A stretch of 64,000 nt of DNA from Candidatus Hydrogenedentota bacterium. Lineage in GTDB: Bacteria; Hydrogenedentota; Hydrogenedentia; Hydrogenedentales; SLHB01. The stretch is from contig JABWCD010000005.1 in the NCBI GenBank assembly GCA_013359265.1, positions 323,678-387,677 of the forward strand, in the 5' to 3' direction. Position 1 is the first letter of the stretch; each line of letters begins with the position of its first letter. The notes under the pieces were generated by a model, which was not told where the DNA came from, made no database searches, and saw only the letters and a list, made by a program, of their open reading frames with translations. Position numbers and translations under genes: made by a program. Shown one piece after another: positions 50,248 to 60,623 of the stretch.

Positions 50248-51417
50248 ATGTCCAAGGGACTCATTGCTGTCATTGCTGCGCTTGCGTTACTCCTCATCGT
50301 GCAGACTTGGCGGGTGCACGCAATCAAACAGCAGTTGAGTCAAACCCAAGCCAGCGTCCACAAGTTGGAGCAACGGGCGCAAGACGAGCGCACCGAAACA
50401 TTATCATCTGGACCGGTCAGTGCATTCGATCCGGTCGGTGACGTCAACCTGGATCGCACCGACAAGAACGTAGCCACGACCCAAGCCGATTCGGCCACCG
50501 CGGAAGCTCGCGGGGCCGATGGCGCCGTCGCATCCGAGACGCAGCGGGGCGCCGGCACAACCGCGCTCGCCCAGACTCAATCCCACGACAAGCGCGCTGC
50601 GCCGACGAATCAGCTTCCGGCCAAACTGCGAAAGAGCATCTCGCAGGCGGCAAGCGCATTCAGCGACGGTGACTACGAAACCGCGTTGAAACTGTTGGAG
50701 AACGCCGTCAAAGAATTTCCCCAGGAAGCGCAGGCCTACGCGACGCTGGCGAAAATGTACAACGACCTTGGCATGATCGACGAGGCGATCAAAGCGTATC
50801 AAGATTGGACCGCCGCACGCCCCGACGACGCAAAAGCGTTTCTCGGTGCGGCGGGATTGTACGAATCACTGGGAATGAACGACGAAGCCCTCGAAAACCT
50901 GGCGCAGTACGAGCGCCTCAAAGAAGGATCGCCAGACAGCTTTGCCGCTGCCGCGTCGATGTATCGCCGGCTGGGTATGCCGGAGCAGGAATTGAACGCG
51001 CTGGCGAACTGGGTCGATACCGCACCGGCCTCGCCGCAAGCGCATCTTGCGTTGGGCGAGTACTACCGGCGTAACGCAGACCCGGCGAGTGCCCTTACGC
51101 AGTATCAACTGGCCTCCACGCTCGCCCCCGGAAACGTCACCGCGCACTCGAGCATGGCGACCGCGTACCAACTACTCGGCCAATACGACAACGCCGCCGC
51201 TGCACTGACCACCGCGATTGCGCTTCACCCCGGCGACATGGCGTTGCAGATGCGCCTCGCGGACGTGTATCGGCGTGGGGGAGACCTAAACGCCGCAATC
51301 GCGACCTACCAGGGCGTGATCCACCTCGAGCCGAATACACCGTTGGCGCTGCGCGCTTCCCAACAGATCACGCGCCTCCAACAGCAGCTTACCGCGCGTG
51401 CCCCGAAGGCAGGCTAG
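50248..51417 (+). CDS. Membrane-anchored TPR protein
   Basis: A 389-residue protein with one N-terminal membrane helix (MSKGLIAVIAALALLLIVQTW), a short coiled coil (about 26-45) and a low-complexity linker, then about six tetratricopeptide repeats (from about 130: ETALKLLENAVKEFPQEAQAYATLAKMYNDLGMIDEA and onward). TPRs bind partner proteins. ATG 50248 is chosen because the hydrophobic helix starts there; the earlier start (50215) adds only polar residues. It follows the large secreted protein by 69 bp. No partner known. Confidence 0.85.
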   Translation: MSKGLIAVIAALALLLIVQTWRVHAIKQQLSQTQASVHKLEQRAQDERTETLSSGPVSAFDPVGDVNLDRTDKNVATTQADSATAEARGADGAVASETQRGAGTTALAQTQSHDKRAAPTNQLPAKLRKSISQAASAFSDGDYETALKLLENAVKEFPQEAQAYATLAKMYNDLGMIDEAIKAYQDWTAARPDDAKAFLGAAGLYESLGMNDEALENLAQYERLKEGSPDSFAAAASMYRRLGMPEQELNALANWVDTAPASPQAHLALGEYYRRNADPASALTQYQLASTLAPGNVTAHSSMATAYQLLGQYDNAAAALTTAIALHPGDMALQMRLADVYRRGGDLNAAIATYQGVIHLEPNTPLALRASQQITRLQQQLTARAPKAG

Positions 51418-51444
51418 CACCCGCCGCGCTTGCTTACGGTGGAC

Positions 51445-52725
51445 TTACTCGGCCGCCGAGACAGTCTGCGGATACGACCGCCCGGCGGCAAAGGGGTTCG
51501 CGAGAGCCTGGTCGATCATTCCCTTCGCCAGCACCAGCCATTTGCTCGCACCAAGATTTGGGTTCAACCCACGCCCCATGCGCTTCATCTGATGATTGTG
51601 CCAATAGCTCTGTAGCATGTCGTCGAACAACTTGACGCGCGATCGCGGTACTACGTCCGTTGCCGCCGACGTCTGCCCGCTCAGGACGCGCGCGCAGAAC
51701 TCAGGGTCGGTGCACAACGGCCTCGCTAATCCGACAACGTCTATCGCCCCGCTCGATAGGGCATTGTTCATTGCGGCCACCGAGCGAAACCCGCCCGTCA
51801 GCATCAGCGGCGTCTTCGTGATGCCGCGTACTTTCTCCGCATAGTCGAGGAAGTACGCTTCGCGCCGCCGCGTACTTTCGCGTTGACTCACCATCGCCGC
51901 GTTCTCGTAATTTCCGCCGCTGATTTCCAACAGGTCGATTCGCTCCGTTTCGAGCGCGCGGACCACGTTCATCGATTCGTCCTCGGAGAACCCTCCCCGT
52001 TGAAAGTCCGACGAGTTCAGTTTCACGCCAATGGGAAATTGCGCGCCAACGGCCGCGCGCGTCGCGCGCAACACTTCGATCAGATACCGCATGCGTTTCT
52101 CGGGCGATCCGCCCCAGTCGTCGGTGCGTTGGTTCACCAGCGGCGAAAGAAACTCGCTAATGAGATAGCCGTGCGCCGCGTGTATTTGGACGCCTTTGAA
52201 TCCAGCCTTCTTCGCGACTGCCGCCGTTTGCGCGTACGCGTCGATAAGCCGGGAAATCTCGTCAGATCGCAGCGCGCGTGGTGCGGCGAATAGCGGCTTG
52301 AACGACGCGCGTAGAAGAGGAACGGCCGAAGGTGCGACCGGCTGCTTCGTAACCTTTCGCGGAGACTGACGTCCCGCGTGGCTGATCTGCATCCACAGGT
52401 GCGCGCCGCGGGATTGCGCCGTATCCGCCCAACGCGCAAGCAGGGCGATATCCCGCTCGTCCTCGACGACAACATTTCCCGGGTGCTCCATGCACACCCG
52501 GTCCACCATCACGTTCCCAGTCAGCAAGATTCCCGCGCCGCTCGACGCCCAGCGCTCGTACAGGCGAATGATCGCGTCGTTCGGCGCGTTGGTTGCCGGA
52601 TCCGCCATCTGCTCCGTCATCGCCGCCTTGGCGAACCGGTTCGGCACTGATACCCCGCACGGCAATGCGAGCGAAGCGGAAAGCGCGGTCGTACCCTGTA
52701 GCGACGAAATCTCGGCGGCATCCAC
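51445..52725 (-). CDS. NADH:flavin oxidoreductase, old yellow enzyme (OYE) family
   Basis: A 426-residue FMN-dependent ene-reductase-like protein of the OYE family, (beta/alpha)8 barrel. Landmarks: NRFAKAAMTEQMAD at the first strand, LWMQISHAGRQS, GVQIHAAHGYLISEFLSPLVNQRTDDWGGSPEKRMRY (active-site His/Asn region), VKLNSSDFQRGG and VVGLARPLCTDPEF (FMN phosphate loop). The GTG at 52725 is favoured because GGGGGAG lies 7 nt before it; the longer frame from GTG 52761 lacks a site. Acceptor substrate unknown. Divergent from glyQS. Confidence 0.9.
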   Translation of the reverse strand: MDAAEISSLQGTTALSASLALPCGVSVPNRFAKAAMTEQMADPATNAPNDAIIRLYERWASSGAGILLTGNVMVDRVCMEHPGNVVVEDERDIALLARWADTAQSRGAHLWMQISHAGRQSPRKVTKQPVAPSAVPLLRASFKPLFAAPRALRSDEISRLIDAYAQTAAVAKKAGFKGVQIHAAHGYLISEFLSPLVNQRTDDWGGSPEKRMRYLIEVLRATRAAVGAQFPIGVKLNSSDFQRGGFSEDESMNVVRALETERIDLLEISGGNYENAAMVSQRESTRRREAYFLDYAEKVRGITKTPLMLTGGFRSVAAMNNALSSGAIDVVGLARPLCTDPEFCARVLSGQTSAATDVVPRSRVKLFDDMLQSYWHNHQMKRMGRGLNPNLGASKWLVLAKGMIDQALANPFAAGRSYPQTVSAAE

Positions 52726-52887
52726 GGGTGTTCTCCCCCAAGTTTTGATACGACCGTTCACGATAGCTAAAATTACCCGTTTGCGCCAGTTGCGATGAAC
52801 GCAGCGCTAGTCGATAAGCTGGGTATTCGGGCGCGCCGCGTCTCCCTGGCGCTTCGACAGGGCCAGGTTTAGAGGATTGTTCGATTG

Positions 52888-55800
52888 ATGTACGTACAGG
52901 AAGTTTTGCAGACCCTGAACCGCTTTTGGAGCGAACGCGGGTGTTTGTTGTGGCAGCCGTATCACACCGAAGTGGGCGCCGGCACCTCGAACCCCGCGAC
53001 CTTTCTGCGCGTCTTGGGGCCGGAGCCGTGGTGGGTCGCGTATACCGAGCCGAGTACCCGCCCAACGGACGGGCGCTACGGCGAGAACCCGAACCGACTG
53101 CAACACTACTACCAGTATCAGGTAATCCTGAAACCGTCGCCGCCTGACGTACAGGAACTTTTCCTTCAGTCCCTGGAGGCGCTCGGCCTAGACCTCACCA
53201 AGCACGACTTCCGGTTCGTCGAGGACAACTGGCAAAGCCCTTCGCTTGGCGCGTGGGGCCTCGGGTGGGAGGCCTGGCTCGACGGAATGGAAGTCCTCCA
53301 GTTCACCTATTTCCAGGAATGCGGCGGCGTCAAACTCGACGTGCGTGCGTGCGAATTGACGTACGGCATCGAACGCATTTGTATGTACCTGCAAGGCGTC
53401 GAAAACGTCTACGACCTCAAGTGGGCGCCGAACGGGACCACCTACGGCGACATCTTCCATCGTCAAGAAGTCGAGTGGTGCCACTACAATTTCGAGCACG
53501 CTGACACCGCGAAGTTGCTGCAGGTTTTCGATATATGGGAGAGCGAAGCCCAGCGCCTCCTCGAGCTTGAATTGATTCTCCCCGCGTACGACCACTGCCT
53601 GCGCATGTCGCATCTCTTCAACGTGCTCGATGCGCGCGGCGCCTTTTCCGTGTCCGAGCGCGGACGCTTCCTACTCCGGTGCCGTGCCGTCGCCGAACGC
53701 TGCGCCAAAGGCTTCCTCGCACAACGCGAATCGATGGGTTTTCCGCTGCTGCGCCACCCCAGCCCCGTAACCTACGAGCAAACAGAACCCGCCGCGTACG
53801 ATCCCGCGGTATTTAAGCCGAAAGACGATCTCCTCATCGAGATTGGCGTCGAGGAACTGCCGCACAAAGACATTCGCGCGATCGAGCAGCAAGTACCCGC
53901 GCTTATCCGCAAAGAGCTTGCTGCACTCGCTCTACCCCACGGCCACGTCAAGGTGTGGGTCAGCCCGCGCCGCATCGGTATCCTCGTGGGTGACGTGCCC
54001 TCGCGCCAGCAGGACGTCACGAAGGAAATGCGCGGGCCAAAGCGCCAGGCCGCGCAGAACGACAAAGGCGAATGGAGCATGGCCGCGAAGAAATTCGCGG
54101 AAGCCAATGGCGTCTCGGTCGACGACATCTATTTCCGCGAAGAAGGCAAGGCCGAGTACAGCTACGTTCAGGCGCACCAGAAAGGCCGTCACATCGCGAA
54201 ACTGCTTTCGGGCGTCATCGAGAACGTGCTCCACGGCATCCACCTCACCAAGATGATGGGATGGGAAGACACCACTACCGTGTTTTCGCGCCCCATCCGC
54301 TGGCTCGTCGCCCTTCACGGCGAGACCGTGGTGCCGGCATCGTTGTCGCTGCGCGACGTACCCGGCAGTCCGCGGACCATCCAATCCGGCCGCGTGTCGT
54401 ATGGCCATCGTCGCCTCGCGCCCGGACCGATTACGATTGCCGGCGCGCGCGATTACCGCGATGCGCTGCGCGGCCGCCAGGTCATCGTCGATCAGGTCGA
54501 GCGCCGCAACACGCTCACCGAGCGCGTTCGCAAGCTTGCGAAGGAATTGGACCTCGTTCCGGAGGAGGACGACGAACTCTACGACGAAATTGCCAACCTT
54601 TCCGCGTGGCCGGAGCCGATTGCCGGGGCCATTCCGGAAGACGCCTTGACACTGCCCGAGGACATCATCATTACCCCGATGAAGGTGCACCAGCGGTACA
54701 TTCCGCTGCGCGCACACGACGGAAAACTCAGCCGCCACTTCGTGTGCGTCGCCAATGGAGAGTACGGCCCGGACGGCGTTGCGATTATTCGCCAGGGAAA
54801 CGAACGTGTGTTAAACGCGCGCCTGCGCGACGCGCGCTACTTCTGGGACACCGACACGCAATCGCCCTTGCGCGCGTTCGCCGACAAACTGAATTCGATC
54901 CTGTTCCACCAAAAGCTCGGAACTGTGGCCGACAAGATCGCGCGCCTCCGCGATCTGTACTTCACCCTGAAGGGTTCGCTGCCGCCGGTCGACGACCGTA
55001 AGATGGGCGAACTGCTAACGCTCATGAAGGCCGACCTCACGACGCAGATGGTCTTCGAGTTCGATTCGCTCGAAGGCGTCGTGGGCATGTTGTATGCCCG
55101 GAACGAGGGCATCAACGACGAGATCGCGCGCGCAATCTACGAGCACCGCCTGCCGCGGCGCGCAGGTGACGAATTGCCGAAGGGCCCCCTCGGGACCGTC
55201 GCGGGAATTCTCGACCGTTTTGACACGCTCGCGGGCTATTTCGGGATCGGCGTGCGCGTGAAAGGCACCAGCGACCCGTTTGGACTGCGCCGTACCGCGC
55301 TCGCGCTCCTGACGATCTGTGAATCCGCCGGCCTCGACATCGATCTCGAAGCGTTCGCGCGCGCGGCCATCGCGAACTACGGCGCACTGATTCAACATCC
55401 CGAGAATGTACTCGCGGACATCTTGTCGTTCTTCAACGATCGTCTCGACGTCATGCTGCGCGAGCAGGGGTTTGCGTACGACCACGTCGCCGCTGCACTC
55501 GCCGTTCACGGCAGGCGCCCCCAACTCCTGCTACAGTGCCTGAATGCCATGAAGCAACTCGATAACGGAAAGGTCCAGGACCTCGCCGAGCAGGCCAAGC
55601 GCATGCAACGGATCGTCAAAGAGCCCGCCAATAGCGTGGACGCTTCACTCCTTCAGGACAACGAAAAGGCCTTTCTGCGCATCGCGGAAGACTCCTCAGC
55701 CACGTTGCGGGAATGCGTTGCACGGCAGGCATTTGACGAAGCGATGGGCGAGGTCCTCGGGTGGCTGCCGACGATTGCTTCATATTTCGAAGCGGTGCTG

Positions 55801-55908
55801 GTAAATGACAACGACACAAAAATCCGTCAGAATCGACACGCACTCGTAAAGTCCGTGCTCGACTCCATGCAGCTCGTCGCGGACTTCACCCGGATCGAGA
55901 AGAAGTAA
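52888..55908 (+). CDS. glyQS: Glycyl-tRNA synthetase, fused alpha and beta chains
   Basis: A 1006-residue single chain combining both subunits of the bacterial (alpha-beta)2 glycyl-tRNA synthetase, which charges tRNA-Gly. The alpha part (1-about 300) opens [19 protein letters not shown] and includes [18 protein letters not shown] and LGVENVYD-like motifs; the beta part starts at about residue 311 ([17 protein letters not shown]) and runs through the HD-like [12 protein letters not shown] and [10 protein letters not shown] to the anticodon-binding C-terminus. ATG 52888 is used, three bases after the overlapping TTG, with AGAGG upstream. Fusion is known in Chlamydia, Planctomycetes and a few others; most bacteria have separate glyQ and glyS. 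Confidence 0.95.
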   Translation: MYVQEVLQTLNRFWSERGCLLWQPYHTEVGAGTSNPATFLRVLGPEPWWVAYTEPSTRPTDGRYGENPNRLQHYYQYQVILKPSPPDVQELFLQSLEALGLDLTKHDFRFVEDNWQSPSLGAWGLGWEAWLDGMEVLQFTYFQECGGVKLDVRACELTYGIERICMYLQGVENVYDLKWAPNGTTYGDIFHRQEVEWCHYNFEHADTAKLLQVFDIWESEAQRLLELELILPAYDHCLRMSHLFNVLDARGAFSVSERGRFLLRCRAVAERCAKGFLAQRESMGFPLLRHPSPVTYEQTEPAAYDPAVFKPKDDLLIEIGVEELPHKDIRAIEQQVPALIRKELAALALPHGHVKVWVSPRRIGILVGDVPSRQQDVTKEMRGPKRQAAQNDKGEWSMAAKKFAEANGVSVDDIYFREEGKAEYSYVQAHQKGRHIAKLLSGVIENVLHGIHLTKMMGWEDTTTVFSRPIRWLVALHGETVVPASLSLRDVPGSPRTIQSGRVSYGHRRLAPGPITIAGARDYRDALRGRQVIVDQVERRNTLTERVRKLAKELDLVPEEDDELYDEIANLSAWPEPIAGAIPEDALTLPEDIIITPMKVHQRYIPLRAHDGKLSRHFVCVANGEYGPDGVAIIRQGNERVLNARLRDARYFWDTDTQSPLRAFADKLNSILFHQKLGTVADKIARLRDLYFTLKGSLPPVDDRKMGELLTLMKADLTTQMVFEFDSLEGVVGMLYARNEGINDEIARAIYEHRLPRRAGDELPKGPLGTVAGILDRFDTLAGYFGIGVRVKGTSDPFGLRRTALALLTICESAGLDIDLEAFARAAIANYGALIQHPENVLADILSFFNDRLDVMLREQGFAYDHVAAALAVHGRRPQLLLQCLNAMKQLDNGKVQDLAEQAKRMQRIVKEPANSVDASLLQDNEKAFLRIAEDSSATLRECVARQAFDEAMGEVLGWLPTIASYFEAVLVNDNDTKIRQNRHALVKSVLDSMQLVADFTRIEKK

Positions 55909-56014
55909 TGCGCGGCTCCGGGCGAATCCCCGCGAGCGCAGCGCCAGAATCTCCGGCTTATGTCAACACGTCTGTGGTGGGCCGCCGCAATTCGCAGTTC
56001 ACCACGCCCTAGCC

Positions 56015-57073
56015 ATGTCCAAGCCGTTCAAAAGAAATAAGCCCGTTCGCAAGCGAAACTGGGACGCGAACGACTGGGACACCGCATCGCGCCAAGGCCG
56101 ATCGAAGCGGCCGGACAGCGCGCCAGAATCCGTTCGTCCCGCGGACGATTATTTTTCCGATGGCCGGACGAACGGTGTCGTGGTGTCGCCCTATGGTGTT
56201 TTGGCGTTCGCCCTGTGCGACGGGTCGGAATGTCTGTGCCGCGTTGATGAATCCCTGGTGGACGGCAAGTCGTCAGTCCTCGCATCTGGCGACCGGGTAT
56301 TCATCGAGGTCGATGATCGCGGCCCTGTGGTCCGTGCGGTTCGGCCGCGCGCGAACAAGCTGAGCCGGCCCGCGATCGGATCCGACCGCGAACAGGTGTT
56401 TGCGGCGAATATCAATCACGCCGTGATCGTGGCCTCCGTTGCCCGCCCGGCATTTAATCCCGGCCTGATCGACAGGTACCTCGTGGCGGCGCAGGCGGGA
56501 GGGGTCGAGCCAATCGTCTGTGTGAACAAGGTAGATTTGGCCGGACCGCTGCCGGACGGCGTCGGCATGTACCGCGAACTCGCCCTGAAGGTCGTGCTGA
56601 CAAGCTGTGAAACCGGCGAAGGAATCGACGAGCTTCGATCCATCCTCCAGGCGGGCACGAGCGTTCTCGTCGGTCACAGCGGCGTAGGGAAATCCTCTCT
56701 GATTAACGCGCTCGACCCGAATGTCACCGTGCACACACAGGAAATCAGCGACAGCACGAACAAGGGCCGTCACACGACAAGCGCATCCCGATTATACGAA
56801 CTAACCGGCGGCATACGGATCATCGACACGCCCGGGATAAAACAATTGGGCCTTTGGGGCGTTTCGCCCGCCGAACTCAATTACTACTTCGACGAAATCG
56901 CCGAAACGTCGGGACTCTGCAAGTTCCGCGACTGCACGCACACCCACGAACCCCGCTGCGCCGTACGTGACGCGGTCGAATCCGGCCGCATCGCCCGCGC
57001 CCGGTACGAATCATATCTCCGCATTCGCGCTTCGCTCGAAGAAGGTGAGAGGTCAAACCCCCAATCCCCGTAG
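56015..57073 (+). CDS. rsgA: Ribosome small subunit-dependent GTPase RsgA
   Basis: RsgA (YjeQ) checks maturation of the 30S subunit in the cytoplasm. The 352-residue protein has an OB-fold N-terminal domain after a basic tail (1-50), and the circularly permuted GTPase order: G4 NKVD (171-174), G1 GHSGVGKSS (220-228), G3 DTPG (271-274). The zinc site follows as Cys302, Cys307, His309, Cys315 (CKFRDCTHTHEPRC). All functional parts are present. It lies 106 bp after glyQS. Confidence 0.96.
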   Translation: MSKPFKRNKPVRKRNWDANDWDTASRQGRSKRPDSAPESVRPADDYFSDGRTNGVVVSPYGVLAFALCDGSECLCRVDESLVDGKSSVLASGDRVFIEVDDRGPVVRAVRPRANKLSRPAIGSDREQVFAANINHAVIVASVARPAFNPGLIDRYLVAAQAGGVEPIVCVNKVDLAGPLPDGVGMYRELALKVVLTSCETGEGIDELRSILQAGTSVLVGHSGVGKSSLINALDPNVTVHTQEISDSTNKGRHTTSASRLYELTGGIRIIDTPGIKQLGLWGVSPAELNYYFDEIAETSGLCKFRDCTHTHEPRCAVRDAVESGRIARARYESYLRIRASLEEGERSNPQSP

Positions 57074-57168
57074 GGCCGAACCGGAAACCCGCCCCGCGAC
57101 TTTCCAATTCCGCTCATGCATCTGATATGCTCTGGCACTAATTCTCAATTCGTGCATGAGGTTCTTCT

Positions 57169-58545
57169 ATGCCTGAAACAAGCACAAAAGACGCTTGGCA
57201 GGAAATCGTTCGCATCGTCGAGGCCAATAACCGCGAAGCGCTGGCCGACTACCTGGCGTCACTGCCTCAGGCGGAACTCCCACGCACCTTGTTCAAGCTC
57301 GATGAATCGATGCGCGGCAAAGTGTTCGCGCTCCTCGATCCCGAAGACGCGGCCGACCTGATCGAGGAACTGCACGAGTCCCAAGGCGCCGATCTGATCG
57401 AGGAGCTGGCGCCTGCTCAGGCCGCCGCCATTCTGGACGAAATCGACAGCGACCAGCGCGTCGACATCCTCGCCGAGATGAACAAGCAGGATGTCGAAGC
57501 AATCCTCAAGGAAATGTCTCCGGAGGAAGCGCAAGATGCGCGGGCGCTTCTTGCCTACGGCAAAGATACCGCCGGCGGTCTGATGATCACCGAGTATCTC
57601 GCCTATCACGCGAAAATGACTATCGACGATGTGCTTACGGACCTGCGTGAGAACGCGGAAAAGTACTCGGACTACGCCGTCCAATACGTTTACGTAATAT
57701 CGGATACCGGCCTTCTCGAAGGATGCGTGCGCCTGCGTGACCTCGTACTGTCGCCCGGACACACACCGCTCGAAGAAATACAGATACGAAATCCGTTTCA
57801 CGTAAAAGCGACCGACTCCCTCGACGAACTCGAACGCTTCTTTAATCGATATGTGTTTTTCGGCGTTCCCGTGGTCGACAACTTCGGCCGTTTGGTGGGC
57901 GTTGTTCAGCGCGCGGACGTCCAGAAAGCACACGGCGACGCGACCCTGAAGGCGTTTCAACGCTTCGCGGGTATCATCGGCGGTGACGAGCTGCGGACAA
58001 TGCCGCTCAAGTCACGCTCGTCGCGGCGCTTGGCGTTCCTCTCCGTGAACATCTTCCTCAACATCATTTCCGCCAGCGTCGTTGCGCTTTACGAAGACAC
58101 GCTGCAAAAGGTCATCGCGCTCGCCGTTTTCCTGCCGATCCTCTCCGACATGAGCGGCTGCTCCGGCAATCAGGCGGTTGCCGTCAGCATCCGCGAATTG
58201 TCCCTCGGCCTTGTGCAGCCTCGCGATTTCATCCGCGTTTGGTGGAAGGAGAGCCAGGTCGGCATTATCAACGGAATAATGCTCGGAATCCTGCTGTGCA
58301 TCGTTGCCATTGTTTGGAAAGGCGATTACGTGCTCGCCGCCGTTGTCGGTATGGCCCTTGCCGTGAACACGCTGCTCTCCGTTTGCCTTGGTGGACTCAT
58401 TCCTCTGGCGATTCGGCGCCTCGGAATCGATCCCGCGCTCGCCGCATCGCCCATACTCACGACTTTTACCGACATGCTCGGGTTCTTTTTGGCCCTCTCA
58501 TTAGCCGCGATTGGCCTCAAGGCCGGTTACCTGACGCCGAGCTAG
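57169..58545 (+). CDS. mgtE: Magnesium transporter MgtE
   Basis: MgtE is a Mg2+-gated Mg2+ channel in the inner membrane. The 458-residue protein has the acidic N-domain (about 20-130, with the DPEDAADLIEELHESQGADLIEEL repeats), two CBS domains (about 140-260) and five helices (285-455) including the ion-pore segment AVFLPILSDMSGCSGNQAVAVSIREL. Its ribosome site is GAGG 7 nt before ATG. The start of trpD follows 7 bp after its stop, so the trp genes are probably co-transcribed with it. Confidence 0.95.
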   Translation: MPETSTKDAWQEIVRIVEANNREALADYLASLPQAELPRTLFKLDESMRGKVFALLDPEDAADLIEELHESQGADLIEELAPAQAAAILDEIDSDQRVDILAEMNKQDVEAILKEMSPEEAQDARALLAYGKDTAGGLMITEYLAYHAKMTIDDVLTDLRENAEKYSDYAVQYVYVISDTGLLEGCVRLRDLVLSPGHTPLEEIQIRNPFHVKATDSLDELERFFNRYVFFGVPVVDNFGRLVGVVQRADVQKAHGDATLKAFQRFAGIIGGDELRTMPLKSRSSRRLAFLSVNIFLNIISASVVALYEDTLQKVIALAVFLPILSDMSGCSGNQAVAVSIRELSLGLVQPRDFIRVWWKESQVGIINGIMLGILLCIVAIVWKGDYVLAAVVGMALAVNTLLSVCLGGLIPLAIRRLGIDPALAASPILTTFTDMLGFFLALSLAAIGLKAGYLTPS

Positions 58546-58552
58546 CACGGCC

Positions 58553-59572
58553 ATGATCACCGAAGCGTTACAGCTACTCTGCGATCGGACGGACCTCACG
58601 CGCGATCAGGCGGCGTCCTCCATGCATGCGCTAATGGCCGGCGAAGCGACCCATGCGCAGACGGCCGCTTTTCTCGTCGCACTGCGTATGAAGGGGGAAA
58701 CCGTCGAGGAAATCGCCGGGCTGGCGCAGACCATGCGCGATATGGCGACGAAAGTGAACACGTCGCGCAAGCCCTTGGTTGACACCTGCGGCACGGGCGG
58801 AGACCGTTCCGGCACCTTTAACATCTCGACAACGGCGGCATTTGTAGTCGCAGGTGCGGGCGTTGCCGTCGCCAAGCACGGCAACCGCAGCGCTTCAAGC
58901 CTGTGCGGCAGTGCCGACGTCCTCGAGGCGCTCGGCGTCAACGTCAACGCGACCCCGGAACAGGTGGGCCGCTGCATCGATGAAATCGGCGTCGGCTTCC
59001 TCTTTGCCCGCACGCTGCACTCCGCGATGAAAAATGTCGCGCCCGTGCGGCAGGAATTGAAAATCCGCACCGTATTCAATTTCCTCGGCCCGCTGACCAA
59101 CCCCGCGGGCGCCGACGGCCAGGTCATCGGCGTGCCCGACCCCGCGCTGGCGGACAAATTGGCGGACGTGCTAACGCTCTTCGGCACGCGCCGTGCGTTC
59201 GTCGTCTGCGGTTCGGACGGCCTCGACGAAATCACGCTGACGGGCGCAACGCACGTAGCCGAGACGCACCACGGCAGTGTATCGCGCTACAAGGTCTCTC
59301 CAGACACCGCCGGCCTGAAACCCGCGGCGCGGGAGACGTTACTGGGCGGCGACGCGAACGCAAACGCGCGCATCCTGCGCGACGTGCTGCGTGGAAACCC
59401 CGGTCCGCACCGGGACATCGTGTTGTTCAACGCCGCCGCGGGTATTCTCGCCGCCGAAGACGGGGCGGCGAACTGGCGCGCGGCCGTCGAAAAAGCCGCG
59501 CAAAGCATCGATTCCGGCGCGGCACTTGCGAAGTTGGACGCGTTAGTAGATTATTCTCATCGAGCCATTTAG
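58553..59572 (+). CDS. trpD: Anthranilate phosphoribosyltransferase (TrpD)
   Basis: TrpD transfers phosphoribose from PRPP to anthranilate, the second step of tryptophan synthesis. The 339-residue protein has the PRPP-binding DTCGTGGDRSGTFNIST (about 78-93) and KHGNRSASS (108-116) plus the FLGPLTNPA block. It begins 7 bp after mgtE and is followed by trpC after 25 bp. trpE and trpG are not next to it. No glutamine amidotransferase fusion. Confidence 0.97.
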   Translation: MITEALQLLCDRTDLTRDQAASSMHALMAGEATHAQTAAFLVALRMKGETVEEIAGLAQTMRDMATKVNTSRKPLVDTCGTGGDRSGTFNISTTAAFVVAGAGVAVAKHGNRSASSLCGSADVLEALGVNVNATPEQVGRCIDEIGVGFLFARTLHSAMKNVAPVRQELKIRTVFNFLGPLTNPAGADGQVIGVPDPALADKLADVLTLFGTRRAFVVCGSDGLDEITLTGATHVAETHHGSVSRYKVSPDTAGLKPAARETLLGGDANANARILRDVLRGNPGPHRDIVLFNAAAGILAAEDGAANWRAAVEKAAQSIDSGAALAKLDALVDYSHRAI

Positions 59573-59597
59573 GCAGCGGTGGGACCACAGGCCAGTC

Positions 59598-60380
59598 ATG
59601 ATCCTCGACGAGATTTGCGCGAACAAGCGCACGGAAGTTGAAGCCGCCAAGCAGCAGGTGCCCTTCCACGACCTCGAAGAACGCATCGAACAGCGCCGCA
59701 AGGCGCGCGACTTCCGCGGCGCGCTGCGGCTCTCCGGAATCAGCCTTATCGCCGAAGTTAAACGCGCCTCGCCCACGCTCGGCACCTTCCTCGAAAACGT
59801 CGACCCCGCCGAATTGGCTGGCGTCTACAAACAGGCCGGCGCCCGCGCCATTTCTGTCCTCACGGACGAGAAATACTTCAAAGGCACCCTCGCCGACCTG
59901 ACCGCCGTGCACGCGGCAGTGCCGATCCCCTGCCTGCGCAAAGAATTCATCGTGGACGAATACCAAATCTTCGAGGCGCGTGCCGCCGAAGCGGATGCAA
60001 TTCTTCTCATTGTCAAATGCCTCTCCGACACGCAATTGCGGGATTATTTGAAGACTGCGGAATCGCTCGGCATGGCCGCCCTCGTTGAGACCCACACCGC
60101 GGAAGAAATCGAGCGCGCAATAGACGCCGGTGCCCACATCATCGGCATCAACAACCGCGACCTCACAACCTTCACGGTCGACATCAACATTACGCTAAAC
60201 CTCAAGAAACACGTACCCGGCGGCTACGTCCTCGTCAGCGAAAGCGGCATCCACACCCGCGAACACGTCCGCCGCCTCGAAGACGGCGGCGTCGACGCCA
60301 TCCTCGTCGGCGAAGCCCTCGTCAAAAGCGGGGACATCGGCGGCAAAATCCGCGAACTATTGGGCCTTGACGAGATTTAG
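59598..60380 (+). CDS. trpC: Indole-3-glycerol phosphate synthase (TrpC)
   Basis: TrpC closes the indole ring from CdRP. The 260-residue (beta/alpha)8 barrel includes IAEVKRASPTLG with Glu53 and Lys55, LRKEFIVDEYQI with the second Lys, GINNRDLTTF and SESGIHTREHV. It is a monofunctional enzyme, unfused to TrpF. After it the trp set is interrupted by a repeat and the opposing PQQ gene; no terminator hairpin was found. Confidence 0.97.
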   Translation: MILDEICANKRTEVEAAKQQVPFHDLEERIEQRRKARDFRGALRLSGISLIAEVKRASPTLGTFLENVDPAELAGVYKQAGARAISVLTDEKYFKGTLADLTAVHAAVPIPCLRKEFIVDEYQIFEARAAEADAILLIVKCLSDTQLRDYLKTAESLGMAALVETHTAEEIERAIDAGAHIIGINNRDLTTFTVDINITLNLKKHVPGGYVLVSESGIHTREHVRRLEDGGVDAILVGEALVKSGDIGGKIRELLGLDEI

Positions 60381-60451
60381 AATCTCTTTTGCTTTGTTGA
60401 AATCCCAGACCCAGAAGTGGTCAACCGCCGCGCGCTCTCCAATTCCTTTTT

Positions 60452-60573
60452 GGTCCTTTCGATCCTATCGGTCCCATTGGCCCTATCGGTCCCATTGGCC
60501 CTATCGGTCCCTTTGGTCCTATCGGTAAATGGGGTAAATGGGGGTAAATGGGTGGTAAATGGGGTAAATGGGG
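60452..60573. repeat. Tandem 18-bp repeat followed by degenerate G-rich repeat
   Basis: An 18-bp unit, ggtcccattggccctatc, occurs at 60470 and 60488, with variants at 60452 and 60506, an exact 18-bp period over 72 bp. It runs directly into five copies of a (gg)taaatgggg unit (60524-60573). One frame reads Gly-Pro-Ile Gly-Pro-Ile like collagen, but without a start or length. Located between trpC and the PQQ-propeller gene, it is probably noncoding. The 243-bp gap holds no other feature. Confidence 0.85.
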
Positions 60574-60623
60574 ACAGCCACCTGTTATTTTTTGGGGAAA
60601 CGGTGGCGAACGGGTCGGACCAG

